From: Prorocentrum cordatum
Lineage: Eukaryota; Sar; Dinophyceae; Prorocentrales; Prorocentraceae
Assembly (NCBI GenBank): GCA_963575745.1
Contig: CAUYUJ010011525.1
Location: 204,501 to 268,500 of the forward strand
Direction of reading: 5' to 3'
Length of the DNA stretch: 64,000 nucleotides
Part shown: one piece after another, positions 55,581 through 64,000 of the stretch
How the letters are laid out: each line of letters starts with the position of its first letter
How positions within the stretch are numbered: position 1 is the first letter of the stretch
The notes under the pieces: model-generated
Database searches by the model: none
The model's input: the letters and a program-made list of their open reading frames with translations, nothing else
Told to the model about the DNA's origin: nothing
Position numbers and translations under genes: made by a program

Positions 55581-55874
55581 GGAGCCTTGGACCTGGTTGC
55601 TTGCCAGGTGCGGCGCGCAGCAATGCTGTGCACCAGCCCGCTCGACCGCGCAGCGTGGCCTCTGCTAGCTGCCGCGCGGGCTGAGTCGCTCCGACTGCTG
55701 GGATCGGTCTTCCGCTTGCTTCGGCTGAGGCGGCTGATTGCTCTCGGCATTCGGACGAATCTGCGAGTGTGCGCCGAGGCGCACGTGACCGAGCGTTGCC
55801 GCCGCAGGGGCAAAGGGAAACGCCTCGGTCCGAGGGCCAGTACGATCTAGGAGCTCCTGACCCCTTCAGACGCG

Positions 55875-55882
55875 GGGATCGT

Positions 55883-55913
<31 letters not shown>

Positions 55914-56420
55914 AGCAGCATCAGCAGCAGCATCAGCATAGTGCTGACATCCTCAGCATCCTCATCATCCTCACCATCATCGCCATCCCCCCATCATCAC
56001 CACCACCATCAGCAGCATCAGCATCATCATCATCGTCGTCGTCACCATCATCCCTCCTCATACTCCCTTGCCTGCTCCTCGGCATCCTCTACCATTCGGG
56101 TCCTCCTTTCTCCAGTTCCTTGCTCCTTCTCCACCCCCCTCCTGTTTCACCCTGCCCTTTTTAACCGAGCCCTGTCCCTGGGATTTCCCCTGTTGCTCCT
56201 CCACGTTTTCGCCCGCCTCCCTCATGATCTGTTCCTCCTCATCACGTCATCACGACGCATCATGGCACCATCGGTCGTATCATCGCCTCCGCTTCTTCGT
56301 CGTCATCACCATCATAACAGCATCGCCTTCCCAAGCCATCTTCTTTCCTCGCCCTACCTTTCCTTACCCTCCTCCTCCTAGTTTATCACCCTCCTCGTCC
56401 TCATCCTCCCTCTCCCACCC
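55875..56420 (+). repeat. ATC/AGC microsatellite and pyrimidine-rich tract
   Basis: ATC and AGC repeats (55878-56050) pass into CTCC-rich DNA to about 56420. The 56420-56860 stretch is unique GC-rich sequence with no gene that I can support. Confidence 0.85.
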
Positions 56421-56867
56421 CCGGCAGCTGCCATCATAAGGGTTGCTGGGGGTCCGGCTTCAATTTTGACACTACTGCGTCAACAGCTCATGGGGGGGGT
56501 CCAGACCCTACATTGGGCCCCAGGGAGGGGTGCCAACGTACCTCCACAATTCTGACCTTAATACTTAGAGGCGCCGATTGCCACCATCCAGTGTTTGTCT
56601 CCCTCCTCGTGCCCCTTCACCCCCCTCCGCACCGGCCCTGGCCCCCCGTCGTCGTCCCGCCGTCGCTGGGTGTCACCCGCGCGGGCGGCGGGAAGGGCAC
56701 AGCCTGAAGCGGCGGCCTGCTGGGGAGGACGGGGCGCCGAGAACGGCGCGGGCGCTCGGCCGCCAAGAGCAGAGATGTGGCATTTTCGATCCAGTTGCCT
56801 GCGGCAAGTCACGCCACCGTGCCAGCACAGCATGCTAGGTGGCGCCTCTTCGAGGGTGGGAAAGCCG

Positions 56868-57070
<203 letters not shown>

Positions 57071-57519
57071 GTAAGTCGGTGTTTTCGAGGGGTCGACGCC
57101 GACGTCGGCCCGATGTTTGGAGGTTCGGAGGGGTCCGAGGCCTTCGCGGTCCCCCGCTTCCTCGGGCGAAGAAATCTGTGCAGGCGATCGTGTCCAGGCC
57201 CATCCAGGGCTCGGGATCGGTGCACATGCTGAGAGTAGGGCCAGTTGAGACAACGGTGGTTGGCCTTCGGGGGGCCCCGTGCCTCCACGGCTGGACGCAG
57301 CTCGGAAGAAACTTGCGGGTTGGGACCCTGGGAGGGGTCCGGGGGGCCGCTCTTGGGCTGCCGCTGTCTCGGATCGCCCTGCCCCGATGTGCCTCCCTGG
57401 CCAAGCCAGGAGAGCGTCTGCACCGGTCCTGGGCTCGGCAGGATGAGCCTGACCGGGGCCGGTGCACGCAACGCACAGTGTGCTCGCTTTTCTGGCGTTC
57501 GCCTGCCCGATTTGAATTT

Positions 57520-57603
57520 AGAATTATTATTAATAATAGTAATAATAATAATAACAACAACAACAATAATAAAAATAATAATACGAATGATAATACTAGT
57601 AAG

Positions 57604-57654
<51 letters not shown>

Positions 57655-57680
57655 GACAACCATTATTTAAATTTATATAT
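57520..57680 (+). repeat. AAT microsatellite
   Basis: AT-rich island with AATAAT and AACAAC repeats in otherwise GC-rich DNA. The 57080-57500 flank is unique and shows no gene. Confidence 0.93.
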
Positions 57681-57791
57681 ATAAATATCATAACAACACA
57701 AAGAGACGACATCGGCAGAGGCCACTCCCGCGCGCACGTTTACGCCCTGCCGGGCTGGAGCCGCAGAGGGACAGCGCGCGAGGGTGCGGAC

Positions 57792-58937
57792 ATGGGTAAG
57801 GTCTCGTGTCTCGTCCATGGCTGGCGCTCCCCCCAGCATCCTTTCTGCTCCTTCCTCCCTGTTCTCCCCCTCCTCTCCCTTCATTCTTTCTGCTCCTCAT
57901 CGAGAGAGGCCCAGAAACGGACAACAGGGGAGGAGCAGGAGGAGGAGAAGAAGGAGGAGGAGGAGGACGACGACCACGACGAGTGCTTCGGTAAGGTTAG
58001 CCTGCGCCCCCGGTCCAAACACCCAGAGACTTCTGGAAGCCCGAAGACGGCCAAGATCGCCCGGGGCAGATGCCAAGAGCGTGCAGCAAAAAAAAATTGT
58101 CCTCGACCCTCCGAGGGCCGAAGAGCTCGCTGCGCCCAGCCCTCCGCTGGGGAGCCGAAGAGCGCACTGAGGACGACGGCGACGACGACGACGAGCGCCA
58201 CCATTCGTGAATGCCCTCCGTCGCCCCTCCATGCCTGCCCAAGCACACGATGCCTTGAGTTGTTCCATCCGCGGTGCCCTGACGTCCCGACCCTTTCCCC
58301 AGGACTGGTCTCTCATCTCGAGCCGCTTCTTGGCTGCCCCGAGGCCCGGCGAGGGCCCCTGGAGGCGGAGAGTGGTCCGACGCCTCCCGTCGTGATCCTC
58401 CTCACGGCGCGAGCGTGTCTGGGTGGAGCCCCCCCGCCCCCCCCCCCCCCCCCGACGGAGCCAGCCGCGGCCGGGTCAGGCAGCGACGAGAGCGGCGTCG
58501 AGTCCATCGCGGTGGCCGCGGACGTGGTCGAGGACGCCAGGCCGGCCCCACAGGGCGCTCGGCGGCGAAGCACCGCGTGGGCGGGCCGGCGGCGCGCGGG
58601 ACGGCCGGCTCGAGGCTCTCGGAGTGCTCGGCCCGGGCCCCGTCGCGTCGTGAACAGAGATCGCGACGGGAGGTTTCTGGCCATCTGTGGCCTCCAGGGG
58701 CCCTCGAGGTCGCCCTGCTTCTGGTGCGGCTACGGTCTCGACAACGGGCTTGTGTCAAGAGATTGCGCGAGCTGCGACGGATGGCTCGCAGGAGGAGGGA
58801 GGAGGAATGACGAGGAGGGTGAGGCGTGCGAGCGTGGAAGAAGTTGCGCAGACAGCTCACCAGGGCGTGCGCACATGCACCGCAGCAGATTGCAGCTTCG
58901 CTCTCGCAAGCGTGCAGTTGGCTACCAATTTCACTGA
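57792..58937 (+). other. Long open frame of doubtful coding status (381 codons)
   Basis: Open from an ATG at 57792, but the product is Pro, Arg, Ala and Glu rich with runs of Glu and Pro from simple repeats. A possible pair of CxxC motifs occurs near residues 312-328 (CFWCGYGL...CASCDGW). The part at 58240-58700 matches a dispersed repeat at 45770-46130. No family recognised; more likely GC-biased noise than a gene. Confidence 0.2.
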
Positions 58938-59944
58938 AACTTGATCGGGCTAGAACGCGAAGCGACGATGCTGTCCAGCTCGCAGCTTGGAAGAGGAAAG
59001 AGGGACGAGGGCGACAAGGGGCCCTCGCTGGGACTTGGGACCGACAAGGAACGACCCAGGATGAGAAACCGGCCCAGGATAAAGGGGACCGCGCACTGGA
59101 AAGACCAAGACATCGCAGGTCTGGGGTGGACAGACAGGCTCGAGGATCGAGGATTTCGGGGAGGCTCTTCGCCTTTCTCGGCCCCGCTTTGAGATCCCGG
59201 CGTCGCCATCTGTTCATACCACGGGAGTTCCTCCACACGGCTCGTGAGAGGAGCCGGGGGGGTGGGAGCGTTGCCAGCGCGGAATCGGTGGCTCACTGGT
59301 CTCCCGTATGCCCTCCCCAGATTCGATGATCTATTGGGGGGGCGGGCCGTTGCCGGCCCCGGCATCGGCGACTTGATATTTTTCCGTGCAGTCTGCCCGT
59401 ATGGTCTCCCCGTATGGCATCCCGCGTGGTCGCCCGAAGGATTTCCAGTACTCTGGGTGTCTTGATAAGCGTGGGAGGGTACCCCCCCGACGGGAGTCAA
59501 CCTCGCCTCGTCGTCGCGCCACGACGGGGGTCGGAGCGCCGTCGACGCGCGGTGGCTGCCCGCGACGGGTGTCGATGTGGGGCTGTCGGCGGGGGTGACG
59601 CCCCCCCGACGCTTATTAAGAAACTCGGAGGATGCTCTCCCGCTAGCGCAGAACAGCCTGCAATGTTCGATGTGTTGTTTCGTTGCGCTGTTCAGGGCCT
59701 TCTGCCGCCAGGGTGCCATACTTGTTCGCGGCGGAAATCAGGGTGGTTCGGGCGCTCCAGGAGAGTCAGCCACGCCTGGTGGGGTGGGGGGAGGGGGGAG
59801 GGCTTCTTGGAAGCGCCCCTGCTCCTTGGAAGGTTGGGGGCCTTCTGTGCAGATTCAGGGCTGGCGCCTTCTAAGAAGGAGCATCCTTCTGAGAAGCCTT
59901 CCCCCCTCCCTCCACCTGCTTGTGCGCGCCGCCAAGAAAGGCCT

Positions 59945-60080
59945 CGTCTTCGGGAAAGGAGGAGGAGGAGGAGGAGGAGGAGGAGGAGGAGGAGGAGGGA
60001 GGAGGAGGAGGAGGAGGAGAAGGAGGAGGAGGAAGAGGGTGAGAAGGAGGAGGAGGAGGAGGAGGAGGAGAAGGAGGGGG
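59945..60080 (+). repeat. AGG trinucleotide purine tract
   Basis: GGAGGA repeats with AAG variants. The 58950-59940 flank holds no supported gene. Confidence 0.93.
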
Positions 60081-60959
60081 AGGGCGGTGACGCCTCGCCC
60101 TCGGCGGAAGACCAGCCGAAACAGAGCCGAGAGGCTGCTATGCCGGCGGAGGCCCGCAGGGGCAGACACGGCCCCGCCGAGAGGCCGACGCCAGCGCGCC
60201 CCCGGGGCTTCCAGTGTCGGCCAGCGTACCTCGATCGGGTATTGCCAGGACCCCAGGTGAGGGGACCCGGTCAGTAGTATGGTCTCGGAGCACCTAGGTA
60301 GGCCAGAATCCCTAAACCAGGTCTGCCGTAGCTGGTGTTCTTCGGGTGACGGCAGGTCTGGTTGGTGGAACGGGGCGGGGGGGGCTTCCCCCAGTACACA
60401 TCACTAAACCAGGTTCCACTAAACCCAGTTCTGCCAACGCCCGAAACAAGCAGCCGCCCCACTCGAGTAGGAGGTCGACTTCAAAATTGATGTACCCAAA
60501 ACGTGTTGTTTCGTCGAATCTACTAAAAAGGAAGTATAATGTTTTGTTGATCGACGGAACAGCCTACACCTTTTTCGTAGAGTCGACGCACAAATTGATG
60601 TTTGACGCTTCGCGTGTACCCACCAGCCAGGTCCACTTCACATTCCTGGTGATCCAGCTCCCTTGGTGCTCGCACGTTTGCAGCTTCCTGGCAGCCCCTG
60701 CAGCTTGCAGTCCCCACCCTCGGCGCAGCTCAGTCCCGGCGCAGCTGTTCCCCCCGGCGGTAGGAGTCTAGCCTAGCTCGGCGCGCGCGCCGGCAATTAC
60801 GTTGCTCGTAGCCCGAGCCAACTCTGCTTCTGCTGCCGGCGCTTTCGCCTGCGGCCGCGACAAACAAGTACCCACCAGCCCATCCAGACACGGATCGCCA
60901 GGCGAGTTGCCTGGACCAGGGAAGCGTAGAAGCATGCAGTGCAAAAACCGCTTTGGAAG

Positions 60960-61460
60960 TGTTGTCTCGGAGGTCTCTTGGAGCCAACTTGGGTCTTTCT
61001 TGGGATCCTCGCGGAGTCACTTAGGGCACTCTTGGGGCCCTCTTGGAGCTCGTTTGGGTGGTCAAGGGGCCCTCTTGGGGCTCTTTAGGGGCTTCTGTGA
61101 GACCTCTTGAGGTAATGTTGGGCACACTGTTCAGAAAAGGGGGGGTCTTAATTAAATTCAGCCCACCCCCCTCGGAGGCTCAAAAATGGTGTCTTGGGGC
61201 GCTCTTGGGGCCCTCTTGGGGCCCTCTTGGGACTCTCTTGGGCTGTCCTGGGGCCAGGGCCTCAAGAGCCCATCGGAAGCGAAAAGGCGAGAAGGCAAAA
61301 AATAATGATTTGTTCCATTTGTTTTGGAGCCATTAAGGGCTCTTTGGGGGGATCCTTGGAGGACCCGGAGGGTCTTGAGCCATTTTGGAGGCCATCGTGG
61401 GCTCTCTGAGGCCCTCTTGGAGCCATCTTGGGCCATCTTGGACGCTCTAACCTCGCCACT
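60960..61460 (+). repeat. CTTGGGGCCCTC degenerate minisatellite
   Basis: Imperfect CTCTTGGGGCCC units of about 12 bp with interspersed unique pieces, the same type as 4600-5260 in intron 2. The 60290-60960 flank is unique with no supported gene. Confidence 0.8.
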
Positions 61461-61639
61461 CCCTCCTCCCAGGCCCAGGGTTAAGGGGGTAGGGGGAGGG
61501 ATCAAGACACCCTCCTAGATAGCAAGCCGTCTAGCTCACTCCCACCCGCCATCCCAACACATAAGTAACACACAAGCCTCAGCATGTTCAGCGGTCGTCT
61601 TTGGATGGGCATTTAGTGGGAACCAAAACCGACCCCATG

Positions 61640-61810
61640 TGCTCGAAGCTGGGGCGAGGTGCACCACGCGTGCCGAGCGCGCCACGCGCGCCAGGCACCA
61701 AGCGTGCCAGGCACGTCTGGTGCACCAGATGCGCTACGTGCTCCACGTGCGCCAGGTGTGCCGCATACTCCAGCTGCGCCAGGTGCGCCACGTTCGGGGC
61801 ACGTGCAGAG
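61640..61810 (+). repeat. CCAGGTGCGCCACGTG-type short tandem repeat
   Basis: Imperfect units of about 9-15 bp with GCGCCA, GTGCCAGGC and GCGCCAGGTG. Confidence 0.75.
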
Positions 61811-62163
61811 TGTGTCTGGTGCGCCTGCGCATGTGACAGCACCCATCGGGAAACATGTCGTCGCCCACCATCCTTGTCGAAAACCAATGCCCATCATTGT
61901 GTCGGGGGGGCCTGTGCACAGCAGGCCACCCCCGCCGTCCCTGTCAAAAACCACTGAACAGTGATCTCGGGGTGGCCGCGCATGATCCAGATTTATTCGC
62001 GAGGTGCATGTTGTATTGTTGTTTGACACGGTGGTGGCCCTGCGCACAACAGGCAATATGCTGACAAGGACGGTTGGGGGTAGGAGAGCATAAGGTCGGC
62101 ATTGTTCGTGGTTGGTTGCCAGTCGCCTGGGGGAGGGGGTGTATAGTAATGGGGAACAGTGAT

Positions 62164-62200
62164 AAACCCCTCCACCGAGAAACGGAAGGAGGGGTTTTGG
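62164..62200 (+). other. Hairpin with a 10-bp stem
   Basis: AAACCCCTCC pairs with GGAGGGGTTT across a loop of about 15 bases. It is not in a context that shows a function. Confidence 0.6.
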
Positions 62201-62694
62201 AAGAGAGAAGGAAAGAGCCTGTTAAACTTCCTACGCCCAGAGGGTTGGTGGGATCTTGGGTAAATCAATTCTATAGTCGACCTCATACTTGACCCATGCC
62301 ACCCCGCCCGACTGCCCGTCTGGCCCCCAGTGCGCACCGAACTCACCCCCAAGCCGACCCTCACACGCCCGCGAAGGGCAGCCCATTCCTGCCCCCCCGC
62401 GCGATGCACCCCCAAACGCTCATGGAACAGCTCGGAGTGCCCTGCCTGCCCTTCCCCGGACACCTGGGCTCCGCGGAAGTAGAAGAAGAAGAAGAAGAGG
62501 AAGAAAAGAAGCAGCAAAGAAGAGCAGAAGGATAGCAAGAGAAGCAACGCCCATGGAGCAACTCGGAGTGCCCTGCCTGCCCTCCCCCAGACACCCAGGC
62601 GTCGCGGAAGCCGAAAGCACACAAGAGCGCTTGTGCTTGCTCCGTCTCGGGCACCAGGGCCCTCACGGGTCGGCCCATCCTTTCTCTTCTTGTT

Positions 62695-62698
62695 TGTT

Positions 62699-62732
<34 letters not shown>

Positions 62733-62735
62733 GTC
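62695..62735 (+). repeat. CT then TA microsatellite
   Basis: CTCTCT repeats followed by a short TATATATA run. The flanks from 61850 hold short simple repeats and no gene. Confidence 0.9.
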
Positions 62736-62867
62736 CCGTTCAAAATTATTTATTTGTCATGTATCAATGTCCCTTTCTTCCTCTCTCTTTCTCACTCTCA
62801 ATTCCTAGTTATCTCTTCTTAGTTCTCTGTGAGACTGGAGAAAAAAAACAATCATAATATGTTTTTA

Positions 62868-63172
62868 GGACTACAGGGCCATGGGGTTATAGGGCTATAA
62901 GGCTCTGGGGTTTTAGGGCTATGGGGCTACAGGGTTATAGGGTTATAGTGTTACAGGGCTATAGGGTTACAGGGCTATAGGGCTATAGGCTATAGGGCTA
63001 CAGGGCGATAGGGCTACGGGGCTATAGGGCTATGAGGCAATAAGGCTGTATAGGACTATAGGGATATAGGGTTATAGGGCTATTGGGCTATAGGGCTATA
63101 GGGCTATGAGGGCTCCAGGGCTATAGGGCCATTGGGCTACAGGGCTTTAGGGCTATAGGGATATAGGGCTAA
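62868..63172 (+). repeat. AGGGCTAT octanucleotide array, right
   Basis: About 35 imperfect copies of AGGGCTAT, the reverse complement of the array at 44990-45220. Confidence 0.93.
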
Positions 63173-63179
63173 CCATATG

Positions 63180-63221
63180 AATCCGCTAGGACCCCTACAG
63201 AGGCAAGCTCTGATTGGGGAA
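63180..63221 (-). repeat. 42-bp inverted repeat, right copy
   Basis: Reverse complement of 44780-44821 with one mismatch. The similarity stops within a few bases on the outer side. From 63222 to the end I see only GC-rich sequence with no supported gene. Confidence 0.85.
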
Positions 63222-64000
63222 CTTGTAATAAGCATAGTCGTGTTGCTACTTCTCTTTCTGCGTATCTGTAGATGCGCCCTCTCGCCATCCGACGTAGAAC
63301 TGCCCGTTCCCCCTCGGCGGCGCGCAGAAGAGGGTGGCGCGAGGGGGGCAGCCTTCCGAGAAGGCAGGTGGCGCCACAGAAGGGCGGAGAGGCTCCAAGC
63401 AGGCAGGAGGGCCTCCGCGAAGCGGCCCCCCGCCCCCGTGGAAGGCAGATCCCCCGCCGCCCGCCCACTGCCGCGCGTCGCCGACGTCCACTCTCAGCCC
63501 CCCAGTCGTGGGCGGGAGGTCCCCCTGCACATCCGGCGCTTCGATGCTTCCGATCTGGAGGCACCCCCGAGCCTTTCGATTACTTCCCCAGGGCCGGCTC
63601 TTCCTTCCGAGCCATGGCCCGAGGCCCCAAGCCAGCTTCCAGAGGTTTGAACAAAAGGCGACGCAGATCGGCCGCCTCGATGCGTTGCCCGAGGCGCCGG
63701 CCCCGTCTGGGCCTCCTTTCCGCTCCCGCTCCCCTCCCAAAAGCCCTTTCTCTCGAGCCTTCTGTGTTCTCGTTGGGTGTTCGATCATGGACCCCTTTTG
63801 TTGAACGTAAACGTCCAGCTGTCGCGCCGAAGACCACCGGAAGACCACCAGAAGACCGCCCAAGGCCGACGGATTACAAGTTGCCCATGGCTGAACACGT
63901 GCCTCTCGGAGCTCGCGGGCGGCTCCGAGCGGCGCCGGGTGTCTGGGTCCCCCTGGTGCCCCCCTGACATCTGCCGATCTGATGTGTCAATCCGCGGCCC

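Overview
The window looks like nuclear DNA of a dinoflagellate, with high confidence for the group and no call on genus. The evidence is two relics of the dinoflagellate 22-nt spliced leader (DinoSL) at 1169-1188 and 46811-46832; a gene whose introns use GA, GC or GT donors and always end in AG followed by G; typical dinoflagellate protein families (PAN/Apple, fascin-like beta-trefoil, DUF6492-like glycosyltransferase, two kinds of non-LTR retrotransposon); and GC-rich DNA crowded with micro-, mini- and satellite repeats.

Main gene (1258-44567, + strand). Seven exons scattered over 43 kb join without a frame break into a predicted 1123-residue protein: short cytoplasmic tail, one membrane anchor, three PAN/Apple modules, about six fascin-like beta-trefoil repeats, a small cysteine module and a C-terminal glycosyltransferase-like domain. 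A DinoSL relic lies 69 bp upstream of the start codon, so the locus appears to descend from a retroposed, trans-spliced mRNA that then gained introns. Introns 1 and 3 are flanked by perfect 15- and 16-bp direct repeats that span the splice sites, as expected if an insertion created the intron.

Introns. Intron 1 (2203-4083) is largely a CTC polypyrimidine tract. Intron 2 (4266-7379) and intron 3 (7684-32591, 24.9 kb) hold satellites with 10-, 21-, 77-, 90-, 158- and 251-bp periods, a composite dispersed repeat of about 0.8-1 kb, and a nested inverted repeat of about 4.5 kb (21165-25640). Intron 6 (34555-44192) holds, in antisense, a non-LTR retrotransposon with open reading frames. ORF1 is a 422-residue zinc-finger/coiled-coil protein. 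ORF2 is 2320 residues: RNase H, endonuclease, reverse transcriptase, two C2H2 fingers, and a methyltransferase-like domain with a GPPCETW motif.

Downstream (44568-64000). An 18-kb segment is bounded by inverted ATAGCCCT/AGGGCTAT arrays and a 42-bp inverted repeat (44780-44821 and 63180-63221). It carries a second, decayed non-LTR element on the + strand (46851-54360). This one has the ordinary order endonuclease, reverse transcriptase, RNase H, at least six frame changes, and a DinoSL relic at its 5' end. The rest of the segment and the last kilobase are simple repeats and unassigned GC-rich sequence. I see no rRNA, tRNA, CRISPR or prokaryotic feature.

All of this comes from reading the sequence; no homology search or RNA evidence was available.
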